The position numbers were made by a program, and so were the translations under genes. This document shows, in pieces, positions 17,057 through 25,324 of a DNA stretch of 64,000 bases (position 1 is its first letter; every line of letters begins with the position of its first letter). The stretch comes from Pseudomonadota bacterium (GTDB taxonomy: Bacteria; Desulfobacterota; Desulfovibrionia; Desulfovibrionales; Desulfovibrionaceae): assembly GCA_023390395.1 (NCBI GenBank), contig JAEWCY010000001.1, positions 1 through 64,000 on the forward strand. Direction: 5' to 3'. The notes beneath the pieces are model-generated. The model worked only from the letters and a program-made list of their open reading frames with translations. It had not been told where the DNA came from and did not search any database.

Positions 17057-17752
17057 TCAGGCTTCCAGGTGGTATCCCGGCAGTTCGCCGAGGATGAAGG
17101 AGGCGAGCCTGGCCTTGTCCGGGCCATCCACGCGCAGCGCCTCCAGTTCCGAGACCGGGTGGACGAAGTGGCGCGGCAGCCCGGCCCGGACGCTCCCCTC
17201 GCAGCTGAACCGCGTGGCGTGGTCGTAGCGCACCAGCGGCGGCACGCAGCCCTCTTCCATGGCCAGGGGCGCGTCGTTGAGCACGCTGACCATGGCGCCC
17301 TGCGCCCCGACGACGCCCAGGGCCTCGCGCAGGCGCACGGCCAGGTACAGGAAGGGCAGGCCGCGCGACACGGCCGCCTCCCGCATGGCCAGCAGGGTTT
17401 CCCGGCGCACCAGGGCGTTGGCCAGGTTCATGTGCAGGAAATGCCGGCGCATGAGGGTTTCGTAATCGACCCCCAGGTCCTCCCGGATGAAGTCCATCAT
17501 GGCGTTGGTCATCCGGTGGCCGGGCAACAGCCCCTGCGACGCCTCCAGCCGCTCCCAGGGCATGACCGCATAGCCGCAGGCCAAGGCCTCGGCGCGCACT
17601 TCCGGGCGCGAGGTCAGCACGTAGAACCGGTCGGCCAGGCCCCGGCAGGCCTGCAGGGCGAAGTGCTGGTGCGGCCGGCCGAGGACGTCGTAGACGCCTT
17701 CCACGGCGTCCACGGCATAGGGCGGATAGGGATAGGCGACGCCGACGATCAT
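17057..17752 (-). CDS. Divergent cytidylyltransferase-like protein, nucleotide-binding motif missing
   Basis: 231 residues from an ATG at 17752 that overlaps the stop of the upstream radical SAM gene. The general plan resembles acylneuraminate cytidylyltransferases (a VLGRPHQHFALQACRG helix in the position of GxPLIxYxI, and a closing VDGPDKARLASFIL like the family's final helix), but the N-terminal ARGGSKGIPGKN-type loop is absent: the sequence there reads AYPYPPYAVDAVEGVYDV. It may therefore bind without activating a sugar, or use another substrate. The assignment is weak; an uncharacterised protein specific to this type of locus is the alternative. Confidence 0.45.
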   Translation of the reverse strand: MIVGVAYPYPPYAVDAVEGVYDVLGRPHQHFALQACRGLADRFYVLTSRPEVRAEALACGYAVMPWERLEASQGLLPGHRMTNAMMDFIREDLGVDYETLMRRHFLHMNLANALVRRETLLAMREAAVSRGLPFLYLAVRLREALGVVGAQGAMVSVLNDAPLAMEEGCVPPLVRYDHATRFSCEGSVRAGLPRHFVHPVSELEALRVDGPDKARLASFILGELPGYHLEA

Positions 17753-19209
17753 TGGCCCGCCTCCCGGACCACCTGGCTGGCGATCTGCCGGTGGGCGTTG
17801 GCCCGCGTCTTTCTGCGGATGTCGTTGAGCTCCTCCACGGAGATGCGCATCTGCCGGGCGATGCGTTCGAGCTTTTCCGGCCGCCCGAAGTTGATGCGGT
17901 CCCACTCGTAGGCCCGCAGCACCGTGAGGTCGTTGGCCATGAACTCCGCTGTCTCGATCTGGCCCGCGCTCCAGCGCAGCTCGCCCTGGCTGAAGCCCTT
18001 CTTGAACAGGCCGTGCTCCTCGCACAACTCCCACAGGCGGGTGTTGCGCAGGGGGATGGCGTGGAAGAGCTTCATGTAGTCGGGATCGAGCTCCTCGGCG
18101 AAACGGATGCTGTCCCGGATCTCCTGCCAGGTCTCGGTGGGGAAGCCGATGATGAAGTTGGCCGAGACGAAGATGCCTTCCCGCTGGGCGGCCCGGGTGA
18201 TCCTCTTGGCGTGCTCGAAGTCGATGGGCTTGCCCACGATGTCGTGCACGACCCGGTCGGTGCCCGATTCGATGGCGATGCAGATGTACTGGCAGCCGCT
18301 GCGGCGCATGAGCCGGATCATCTCCTCGTCCAGGCGGAAGACCGCCGTGGCGATGGACACCCAGGGCATGTCCAGGCCGCGCTCGATCATGCCTTCCAGG
18401 ATCGCCTTGGCCCGGCGGCGGCTGGTGAAGAAGTTGTCGTCGTCGAAGGTCAGGGAGCGGATGCCGTAGGTCTCCTTGAGCCAGGCGATTTCATCGAGGA
18501 CATCCTCGGCGGCGCGCGGCCGGAACCGGCTGCCCTGGATGGACTTGACCTGGCAGAAGACGCAGTTGACCGGGCAGCCCCGGGAACTGAAGATGCGGCC
18601 ATAGGGGAAAAGGCGCGGCGAATCCACGCTGTGCCGGTCGGCCGAGTTGGCGTAGGCCGGGTAGTCGATGAGGTCGTAGGCCGGCAGGGGCAACTCGCTC
18701 AGATCCATGATGAAGTCCGACCGCCCGCCGTTTACGACCTGGCCGTCGCGCCGGTAGACGAGGCCCTTTTCCGGCAGCGGCTCCCCCTGGGTCAGGTGGC
18801 GCACGAAATCGCGCAGCACGTACTCGCCCTCGCCGACGAAGCCGTAGTCGATGTTGGCGTCGGCGATGGCGATCTCCGGGTTCACCGTCATGTAGACGCC
18901 GCCCATGAGCACCGTCGCCCCGGGCAGGACCTCCCTGGCCATGGCCGCCACGGCGTGGCCGGAAGGGGCGAACTGGTCCATCATCACGGTCACGCCCACC
19001 ACGTCCGGGGCCCGGGCGGCCAGCTCCCGGCGGACCGCCTCCGGGGTCATGTCCGCCATGTAGGCGTCGAGGATGGACACCTCGCACAGGTCCCGGACCA
19101 TGGCCGCCAGCAGGCACAGGTTGTACGGGACGATCTGCCACAGGGTGCTGGCGTCGCCCCCCACCCAGCGGTAGTTGGGTAGGACCAGCAGGAGTTTGAG
19201 CTTTTTCAC
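17749..19209 (-). CDS. B12-binding-type radical SAM protein
   Basis: 486 residues from a GTG at 19209 with a GAGGG-type ribosome site. An N-terminal cobalamin-binding-like domain (LLLVLPNYRWVGGDAS to VLMGGVYMTVNPEIA) precedes the radical SAM core with Cys212, Cys216 and Cys219 in RGCPVNCVFC. The barrel contains FDDDNFFTSRRRAKAI and the ESGTDRVVHDI segment typical of this class, whose members include P-methylases, C-methylases and ring-forming enzymes. No DxHxxG cobalamin ligand is seen. Its stop is coupled to the cytidylyltransferase-like gene downstream, so the two products may act in the same step. Confidence 0.85.
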   Translation of the reverse strand: MKKLKLLLVLPNYRWVGGDASTLWQIVPYNLCLLAAMVRDLCEVSILDAYMADMTPEAVRRELAARAPDVVGVTVMMDQFAPSGHAVAAMAREVLPGATVLMGGVYMTVNPEIAIADANIDYGFVGEGEYVLRDFVRHLTQGEPLPEKGLVYRRDGQVVNGGRSDFIMDLSELPLPAYDLIDYPAYANSADRHSVDSPRLFPYGRIFSSRGCPVNCVFCQVKSIQGSRFRPRAAEDVLDEIAWLKETYGIRSLTFDDDNFFTSRRRAKAILEGMIERGLDMPWVSIATAVFRLDEEMIRLMRRSGCQYICIAIESGTDRVVHDIVGKPIDFEHAKRITRAAQREGIFVSANFIIGFPTETWQEIRDSIRFAEELDPDYMKLFHAIPLRNTRLWELCEEHGLFKKGFSQGELRWSAGQIETAEFMANDLTVLRAYEWDRINFGRPEKLERIARQMRISVEELNDIRRKTRANAHRQIASQVVREAGQ

Positions 19210-19222
19210 GCGGCCACCCTCG

Positions 19223-20326
19223 TCATATGAAATTCACGTGCAGCGGCTCCTGCCCCTCGCCGGGCCGCAGGACCTCCTCGCCCCTTTTGAGACGCCACAG
19301 CCGCTCGTTGACCTTGTGCTGCAGGCACAGCGTGCCGCAGTCCGTGTTGGCGTTGAAGCGGTTCGAGGCGATCTCCCGCATGATGTCCCAGTAGCGTTCG
19401 CTGCGCCAGAGATCGATGAAGGGCGTCCGACTGATGTTGCCGATGTGGAACCTGGAGTAGCGCTCGTTGAAGAACATGCCGCAGGGCGCGACCAGTCCGC
19501 TTCCCGACATCTGGAGGATCAGCGGCGGCCCGTAGCACTGGGCATAGATGCGGTTGCGCCCGGTCCTGATCTTGGACCACTTCACGGCCACCCGGTAGCC
19601 GTCCGTGCTCAGGGCCTCGGCCTGGCGCAGCAGGGGCGTGAGGGCCTCGTAGGCGGCGTAGTCCACGCCCAGGGTGCCGTTCTCGTCGTCGCTGCAGTGC
19701 TTGACCACCAGGTAGTCCACGCCCAGTTCGCCGCCGAGCCTGGCCAGGGGGAGGATCTGGTCCGCCAGCGCGGGCAGCAGCACCATCTGCAGGCCCAGGG
19801 TGACGGGGAGCCGGCGCGTCCGGGCGATGCGCACGCATTTTTCGATGGTGGCCCGGACCTTGTGGAAGCAGGCCTCGGCGCAGCCGTGCACCTGGGCGTA
19901 GCGCCCGGCCTCGCCGGCGGAAATGTTGAAGCGCAGGTAGGTCAGGGCCGGCAGGATCTCCTCCAGCCGGTCGTCCTTGAGCAGGTAGCCGTTGGTGCCA
20001 AGGGCCATGTCCAGGCCGTTGGCCCTGCCGTGCAGGATGGCCGCGTACAGGTGCGGGCTGCAGGTGGATTCGCCGTCGCTGACGAAGCTCACCGCCTTGA
20101 CGCCGATGGCCGCGGCGTCGTCCAGGAAGCGGAAGATGACGTCGCGGGACAGGGCCTCGCCGGGATTGTCCTGCATCTGGCCGTAGCAGTAGGTGCAGCG
20201 GTAGGAGCACTTCCGGGTCAGGGCGCAGTCGATGGTCAGGGGGGCCACCCGCTCGCCGGCCAGCAGGGCCTCCACCCGCTGCCTGTGCCAGCGCAGCTTG
20301 TCCCCGTCCAAGACGATCTCAGCCAT
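19223..20326 (-). CDS. Radical SAM protein, first of a paralogous pair flanking the E1 genes
   Basis: 367 residues. The radical SAM cysteines are Cys40, Cys44 and Cys47 (KCSYRCTYCYGQ). Later cysteines (AQCYGPPL, APCGMFF, CGTLCLQH) are placed like SPASM or twitch ligands. The N-terminus (RQRVEALLAGERVAPLTI) and the C-terminal HVNFI match the protein at 22405-23475, so the two are paralogs of one subfamily. Its start overlaps the end of the E1 beta-like gene by 8 bp. Function unknown; the coupling suggests it acts on the same substrate as the TPP enzyme. Confidence 0.8.
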   Translation of the reverse strand: MAEIVLDGDKLRWHRQRVEALLAGERVAPLTIDCALTRKCSYRCTYCYGQMQDNPGEALSRDVIFRFLDDAAAIGVKAVSFVSDGESTCSPHLYAAILHGRANGLDMALGTNGYLLKDDRLEEILPALTYLRFNISAGEAGRYAQVHGCAEACFHKVRATIEKCVRIARTRRLPVTLGLQMVLLPALADQILPLARLGGELGVDYLVVKHCSDDENGTLGVDYAAYEALTPLLRQAEALSTDGYRVAVKWSKIRTGRNRIYAQCYGPPLILQMSGSGLVAPCGMFFNERYSRFHIGNISRTPFIDLWRSERYWDIMREIASNRFNANTDCGTLCLQHKVNERLWRLKRGEEVLRPGEGQEPLHVNFI

Positions 20327-21383
20327 GGGCGGCCTCCCGCGACGGGCGGGCCAGCAGCTCCCGCACCCGCGCCTTGATGGCCTCCTTGCCCGGATAGAAC
20401 ACGTCCTCCAGGGCGCGGGAGGCCGGGGTGGGGATGTCGGGCAGGCCCACGCGGGCCACCGGCCCCCTGAGGGCGTCGAAGGCCTTTTCGCCGACCAGGG
20501 CCGCGATCTCCGCGCTCCAGCCGGCCATGACGTTGCCCGTGTCGGCCAGGACCAGCCGGCCGGTCCTGCGCACGGAGTCCAGGAGCAGGGCCTCGTCCAC
20601 GGGCTTGACGCTGCGCATGTCGAGCACTTCCACGTCCACGCCTTCCGCCGCCAGCTCCTCGGCCGCCTCCAGGGCCTCGCAGACCATGAGGGACAGGGCG
20701 CACACCGTGGCGTCCCGGCCGGGGCGGGCCAGGCGGCCCTTGCCCAGGGGCGCGAGGTACATCTCCTCGGGCGTGGGGCCCTGGCGGCCGTAGAGCCAGC
20801 GGTGTTCGAGCACGATCACCGGCCCGTCGTCGGCGATGGCGGCCAGGAGCAGCCCCTTGGCGTCGCGCGGGGTGGCGGGCATGACGATCTTGAGCCCCGG
20901 CACGTGCATGAGCATGCCCTGCAGGCTCTGGGAATGCTGGGCGGCCGAGCCCCAGCCCCGGCCGATGAGGGCGCGGATGACCAGGGGGGCCTTCTGGGCC
21001 CCGTCGGTCATGTAGCGCCACTTGGCCACGTGGTTGACCAGCTGGTCCATGCCCATGAGCATGAAGTCCATGCGCATGTGCACGTAGACGGGCCGCAGCC
21101 CGGAGATGGCCGCGCCCAGGGCCATGCCCGTGGAGGCGTTCTCGGCGATAGGCAGGTCGAAGCAGCGCTCGGGGCCGAATTCCTTGTGCAGGTTCAGGGT
21201 GGAGCCGAAGATGCCGCCCGGGTCGTCCACGCCCTCGCCCATGACGATCACGCCCGCGTCGGCGGCCATGGCCTGGGCCTGGGCCTCCCGCAGGGCCTGG
21301 GAATAGGTCAGGACGCGCCCCGCGCCTTCCTCGGCGGGGCGTCCGGCGGCATAGCTGTCGGCGAGCAGTCGTGTCCAGGGCAT
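20319..21383 (-). CDS. TPP-dependent 2-oxoacid dehydrogenase E1 beta-like subunit
   Basis: 354 residues, a normal E1 beta length. The N-terminal half (LTYSQALREAQAQAMAADAG, VIVMGEGV, DLPIAENASTGMALGAAI) and the C-terminal transketolase-type domain (VDVEVLDMRSVKPVDEALL) match the beta subunits of pyruvate, acetoin and branched-chain 2-oxoacid dehydrogenases. It forms a heterotetramer with the alpha subunit encoded just upstream. No lipoyl E2 or E3 gene is nearby, so the pair may be a free-standing TPP carboligase or decarboxylase in a sugar pathway rather than a dehydrogenase complex (inference). AAGAAGG precedes the ATG. Confidence 0.85.
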   Translation of the reverse strand: MPWTRLLADSYAAGRPAEEGAGRVLTYSQALREAQAQAMAADAGVIVMGEGVDDPGGIFGSTLNLHKEFGPERCFDLPIAENASTGMALGAAISGLRPVYVHMRMDFMLMGMDQLVNHVAKWRYMTDGAQKAPLVIRALIGRGWGSAAQHSQSLQGMLMHVPGLKIVMPATPRDAKGLLLAAIADDGPVIVLEHRWLYGRQGPTPEEMYLAPLGKGRLARPGRDATVCALSLMVCEALEAAEELAAEGVDVEVLDMRSVKPVDEALLLDSVRRTGRLVLADTGNVMAGWSAEIAALVGEKAFDALRGPVARVGLPDIPTPASRALEDVFYPGKEAIKARVRELLARPSREAAHG

Positions 21384-21402
21384 GAAGGCCTTCTTTGCGG
21401 GC

Positions 21403-22374
21403 TCAGACGTTTTCCCAAAGCGCCCGCGGCGACGGCCACGGGCAGTCGCGGCCGAAGGCGAACGCCTCGTCGAGGCGGCGTTCCAGGGCCTCGCGCAGGG
21501 CGTCGATGCGCTCCCGGCCGGCCACGCCCTCGCGCACCAGCAGCGCGGACAGGCGCTCCACCGGGCAGCGCGCCACCCAGCCCTCCCATTCCTCCCGCGA
21601 GCGGTAGCCCTTTTCCAGGCCGTCCGCCGGGCCCACGTGGTCCATCCAGCGGTAGGTGAGGAACTCGAAAAAGGCCGGACCGCCGCCCTGCCTGGCCCGT
21701 TCGATGGCCGGGGCCACCGCCGCGCTCACGGCCAGGGCGTCGTTGCCGTCCAGGCGGCGGGCCGGGATGCCGTAGCCCGGGGCCAGGCCCGCGCCGCCCT
21801 GGTAGGCCTGGCGGCCGCTCACGTGGGAACTGGTGGCGTAGAGATTGTTTTCCTGCACGAAGATCAGGGGGAGCTTCTTGAGGGCCGCGATGTTGAGGCT
21901 TTCGTGGAAGCTGCCCTCCTCCGACGCGCCGTCCCCGAAAAAGCACACGCACACCTGGCCGTCGCGCCTCAGCCGCGAGGCCAGGGCCCCGCCCAGGGCG
22001 ACGGGCAGGCTGCCGCCGACGATGGCCGTGGTGCCGCACACGCCCTTGGCCGGGTCCACCAGGTGCATGGAGCCGCCCTTGCCCCCGGAGCAGCCGCCCG
22101 CCCGGCAATAGAGCTCGGCGGCCAGACGCTCGAGGTCGCCGCCCTTGGCCAGGTAGTGGCCGTGGCAGCGGTGGGAGCTGAAGATGCGGTCCGCGTCGGC
22201 GAGATGGGCGCACACCCCGGCGGGCACGGCCTCCTGGCCGATGCACAGGTGCACGGGGGTGCGCATCTCCTGCGCGCCGTAAAGGGCCACCACCCGGCTT
22301 TCGAACTGCCGGATCAGCATCATGGTCTCCAGCAGGCCGAGCCCCTGCGACCGGAGAAGCTCCCTGGGGTCCAT
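21403..22374 (-). CDS. TPP-dependent 2-oxoacid dehydrogenase E1 alpha-like subunit
   Basis: 323 residues from the ATG at 22374 (AGGA 8 nt upstream); a GTG at 22395 would add seven residues. It contains the TPP/Mg-binding motif GDGASEEGSFHESLNIA and the alpha-subunit blocks PVHLCIGQEAVPAGV, SSHRCHGHYLAKGGD and GGKGGSMHLVDP. The last two are the phosphorylation-loop and active-site regions of E1 alpha. Closest in style to acetoin or pyruvate dehydrogenase E1 alpha. It lies between the E1 beta gene and the second radical SAM paralog, in the same transcription unit. Confidence 0.87.
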   Translation of the reverse strand: MDPRELLRSQGLGLLETMMLIRQFESRVVALYGAQEMRTPVHLCIGQEAVPAGVCAHLADADRIFSSHRCHGHYLAKGGDLERLAAELYCRAGGCSGGKGGSMHLVDPAKGVCGTTAIVGGSLPVALGGALASRLRRDGQVCVCFFGDGASEEGSFHESLNIAALKKLPLIFVQENNLYATSSHVSGRQAYQGGAGLAPGYGIPARRLDGNDALAVSAAVAPAIERARQGGGPAFFEFLTYRWMDHVGPADGLEKGYRSREEWEGWVARCPVERLSALLVREGVAGRERIDALREALERRLDEAFAFGRDCPWPSPRALWENV

Positions 22375-22404
22375 CGATGTTTCCTGTGCTGCCACGGTCG
22401 TGTC

Positions 22405-23475
22405 CTAGATGAAATTGACGTGGGGGGACGGGTGCTTCAACTGCCAGAGGTAGCGGTTGGCCGCCTCCAGGCGACAGTTGACCCTGCATGCGCCCACGTC
22501 AAGGGCCTCGGCGGCGAAACGCAGGACCTTGGCCCGACGCGGGCCGAAAAACACCTCTTGCGGGCTCTGGGCGACGAGGTTGCCGAACAGGAAGCGTTCG
22601 TCGGTGATGTAGGCGAGGCAACCCCAGACGTCGCCGCCCGTGTCCACGTAGCCGGCGAACGGCAGGCCCAGGCAGCGGTCGAAGGCATGCCGGGGCTGGT
22701 CGAGCCGGCGCATGGTCTCCCGCCGGAAGATCACGTTGAAGGCGTCGGTCTCGAGGGCGCGCAGGCTTTCGTCCAGCGCGGCCATGTCCGGGTAGCGCAG
22801 GTCGGCGAACTCCCGGTTGCCGCTCAGGGGATGCTGGGAATAGGGCTTGACCACCAGGTAGTCCAGGCCCGCCTCCCGGGCGAGGCGCGCCAGGATCGGG
22901 GCCTCGTGGGCGTTTTCCGGGAGCAGCACCATCTGCATGCCCAGGGTGCAGTCCAGGCCCCGCCGGGCCCGGACGGCCGCGGCCCGTTCGAGGTTGCGCA
23001 CGGCGTCGTGGAATTTCCCGGCCGCCACGCCGTGCACCCGGGCGTAGGTCTCCGGGGTGCCGGCGTTGACGCTGGCCTTGATCCAGCGCACGTGGCCGAG
23101 GACCCGGGAGGCCGCCTCCTCGCCCATGAGGACGGCGTTGGTGGTGATGGCCACGTCCACGCCGACGCCGTGGGTATGCTCCACGATGTCCGGCAGGTCC
23201 GGGTGCAGGAACGGCTCGCCCTCCCCGGCGTACATGACGCTTTTTAGCCCCAGCCTGCCCATGCCCTCCACCCTGTCCTTGAGCAGGGCCGTGTCCCACA
23301 GTCGCTTGCGGTAGCCCAGAAAGTCCATGCCGCAGAAGCGGCAGCGGCAGTTGCACGCCCCGCTGGGGGAGATCTCCAGGTAGATGGGGGCCACGGGCTC
23401 GCCCCGGAGCCAGGCGGCCAGGCGCTCCGGGTGCAGATGCATCTTGTGGCTGTCGATGTTGTACTGGTCCGTCAC
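22405..23475 (-). CDS. Radical SAM protein, second of a paralogous pair flanking the E1 genes
   Basis: 356 residues from a GTG at 23475. The cluster-binding motif is CNCRCRFC (Cys41, Cys45, Cys48) with an additional cysteine at 43, unusual for the family. Further cysteines at FDRCLGLPF, VWGCLAYI and CRVNC are SPASM-like. The N-terminus (HPERLAAWLRGEPVAPIYLE) and the final HVNFI are shared with the protein at 19223-20326, and both contain LGLQMVLLP/LGMQMVLLP and LDYLVVK blocks. The two genes bracket the E1 alpha/beta pair. Substrate unknown. Confidence 0.82.
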   Translation of the reverse strand: MTDQYNIDSHKMHLHPERLAAWLRGEPVAPIYLEISPSGACNCRCRFCGMDFLGYRKRLWDTALLKDRVEGMGRLGLKSVMYAGEGEPFLHPDLPDIVEHTHGVGVDVAITTNAVLMGEEAASRVLGHVRWIKASVNAGTPETYARVHGVAAGKFHDAVRNLERAAAVRARRGLDCTLGMQMVLLPENAHEAPILARLAREAGLDYLVVKPYSQHPLSGNREFADLRYPDMAALDESLRALETDAFNVIFRRETMRRLDQPRHAFDRCLGLPFAGYVDTGGDVWGCLAYITDERFLFGNLVAQSPQEVFFGPRRAKVLRFAAEALDVGACRVNCRLEAANRYLWQLKHPSPHVNFI

Positions 23476-23490
23476 GTCGCCCGTCCTTGG

Positions 23491-24645
23491 TCAGGAGGAA
23501 AGCGCCTCGTCCAGGCGCTCGATCACGTAGCTCACGTCCTCGTCGCTCATGGCGGCGTGCAGGGGCAGGGTCAGGGTCCGGGCCCCGTAGGCCTCGGTGG
23601 CGGGGAGCGACACCCGCCCCGTCTCCCGCTGTCGAAAGTGCGACAGGGTATGGATGGGGCGGTAGTGGATGCTGCTTTGCACGCCGGCCTCGCGCAGCCG
23701 GGCCATCACCCGCAGCCGGTCCGCGTCCTCGGGCAGCAGCACGGTCTGGATGTGGCCGCACTGGGGCCAGTCGGCGGAGAACGGCACGGAAAGGCGGGCA
23801 TGTCCCGAAAGGAGCCGGCGGTAGAGGCCGGCCAGGGCCACCCGGCGGCGGTTGCGCCCGGGCAGGGCCCGCAGCTGCTCCAGGCCGATGGCCCCGCGCA
23901 GCTCGTCCATGCGGTAGTTGTAGCCGGCCTCCACCACGTCGTACTGGAAGGCGTGCCCCTGGTCCCTGGTCAGGGTCGTGGAGGTCATGCCGTGGCAGCG
24001 CATGAGCCGCAGGCGCTTATCCGTGGCGTCGTCGTGGACGAGCAGCATGCCGCCCTCGGCCGTGGTCATGTTCTTGTTGGAGTAGAAGCTGAAGGCGCTG
24101 GCGTGGCTGTGCCGGCCCACGCCGGGCAGTCCGGCGGCGTGGGCCGCGTCCTCGACGAGCACGAGCCCGTGGGCGTCGGCCCACGCGCGCCAGGGGGCCA
24201 TGTCCATGAGGTAGCCGCCGTAGTGCATGACCACCACGGCCCTGGTCCTCGGGGTGAGGGCCGCCCGGGCCTTCTCCAGGCTCATGTGCGGCCGCGACGT
24301 GTCCTCGATGTCCACGAACACGGGCCTGGCCCCGACGTACAGGGCGGCGTTGGCCGTGGCCACGAAGGACAGCGACGGGACGAGCACCTCGTCCCCGGGG
24401 CCGACGCCGTGCACGGCCAGGGCGAGGTGCAGGGCGGCGGTGCAGGAATTGACGGCCACGCCGTGGCCGACGCCGTGCAGGGCGGCGAATTCCCGCTCCA
24501 GGTCCCGGACCCGGTCGCCCATGGCCAGCCAGTTGCCGTCGAGGACCCTGAGCAGGGCTTCCTTTTCCGCCTGCCCGAGCAGGGGGGGGGACAGTTCGAC
24601 GCGTCGCACGACGGCCTCAGATGCCAAGCAAGGCGGAGTTTCCAT
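23491..24645 (-). CDS. DegT/DnrJ/EryC1/StrS sugar aminotransferase
   Basis: 384 residues from an ATG at 24645 preceded by AGGAAG; it overlaps the end of the nucleotidyltransferase gene by 29 bp, and a GTG at 24609 is an alternative. PLP-dependent transamination of a 4-keto (or 3-keto) nucleotide sugar from glutamate. The Schiff-base lysine is Lys191 in FSFYSNKNMTTAEGGM, and VEDAAHAAG holds the Asp that pairs with the pyridine nitrogen. The C-terminal GYNYRMDELRGAIGLEQL block is typical. It heads a six-gene stretch that looks like a nonulosonic-acid module, where it would play the PseC/LegC role. Confidence 0.88.
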   Translation of the reverse strand: METPPCLASEAVVRRVELSPPLLGQAEKEALLRVLDGNWLAMGDRVRDLEREFAALHGVGHGVAVNSCTAALHLALAVHGVGPGDEVLVPSLSFVATANAALYVGARPVFVDIEDTSRPHMSLEKARAALTPRTRAVVVMHYGGYLMDMAPWRAWADAHGLVLVEDAAHAAGLPGVGRHSHASAFSFYSNKNMTTAEGGMLLVHDDATDKRLRLMRCHGMTSTTLTRDQGHAFQYDVVEAGYNYRMDELRGAIGLEQLRALPGRNRRRVALAGLYRRLLSGHARLSVPFSADWPQCGHIQTVLLPEDADRLRVMARLREAGVQSSIHYRPIHTLSHFRQRETGRVSLPATEAYGARTLTLPLHAAMSDEDVSYVIERLDEALSS

Positions 24646-25324
24646 TGACCACTTCCTGGGCCTTTTCGAAGTCCTCGGGCCGTCCGATGTCCATCCAGAC
24701 GCCCTGGTGCTCGTAGGTGTTGATCGGCACGCCCTTGTCGAGGAGCGAATACATGAGGTCGTCGAAGCCGTAGGCGCAATTGGGCGGCACGTACTCCAGG
24801 ACGTCGGGCTCGATGCAGTAGATGCCCATGCTGACGGTGAGCTCCATGACCGGCTTTTCCCGGAAGTTCACGACGATGTCCCCGTCGCGCTCGATGACGC
24901 CCAGGTCGATGTTGATGCGCTTGCGGGTGACGCCGATGGTCAGGAGCGCGCCGCTGCGCTTGTGCGAGGCCACCATGTCGCGCACCTTGAGGTCGGTGAT
25001 GATGTCGCCGTTGAGCACGAGGAAGGTGTCGTCGAGCCTTTCCCGGCCGAGCAGGGCCAGGGGGCCGATGGTGCCGAGCGGCTCGCTCTCGTGGCAATAT
25101 TCCAGCTCGAAGCCCCACTGGGAGCCGTCGCCGCACAGGGTCTTGATGAGCTTGGCCAGGTAGCCCACGGTGACGTAGCCCTGGGTGATGTCGTTGCGGC
25201 GCAGCCACTTGATGAGCATCTCGATGACCGGCACGCCGCACACCGGCATGAGCGGCTTGGGGAGCACCATGGTGTAGGGCGCAAGCCGCGTTCCCTTGCC
25301 GCCTGCCTGGATGACCGCCTTCAT
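24617..25324 (-). CDS. Sugar-1-phosphate nucleotidyltransferase
   Basis: 235 residues from the ATG at 25324 (ATGA overlap). An NTP_transferase-fold enzyme with the N-terminal signature AVIQAGGKGTRLAPYT, a catalytic lysine in LPKPLMPVCG, and a metal-binding Asp in VLNGDIITDL. Similar proteins make dTDP-, CDP- or GDP-sugars; in legionaminic acid loci a related enzyme (PtmE) makes GDP-glucosamine. The nucleotide cannot be predicted from sequence alone. It lies between the DegT aminotransferase and the unknown 25321 gene. Confidence 0.85.
   Translation of the reverse strand: MKAVIQAGGKGTRLAPYTMVLPKPLMPVCGVPVIEMLIKWLRRNDITQGYVTVGYLAKLIKTLCGDGSQWGFELEYCHESEPLGTIGPLALLGRERLDDTFLVLNGDIITDLKVRDMVASHKRSGALLTIGVTRKRINIDLGVIERDGDIVVNFREKPVMELTVSMGIYCIEPDVLEYVPPNCAYGFDDLMYSLLDKGVPINTYEHQGVWMDIGRPEDFEKAQEVVNGNSALLGI

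Noticed and set aside
15554..17911. 785-codon open frame on the plus strand
   Set aside because: Antisense to the large radical SAM gene, which has explicit catalytic motifs; the reverse reading has none.
20319..22395. Pyruvate or acetoin dehydrogenase complex operon
   Set aside because: Only E1 alpha and beta are present. No lipoyl-domain E2 or flavoprotein E3 is found anywhere in the window, so a full complex is not supported here.
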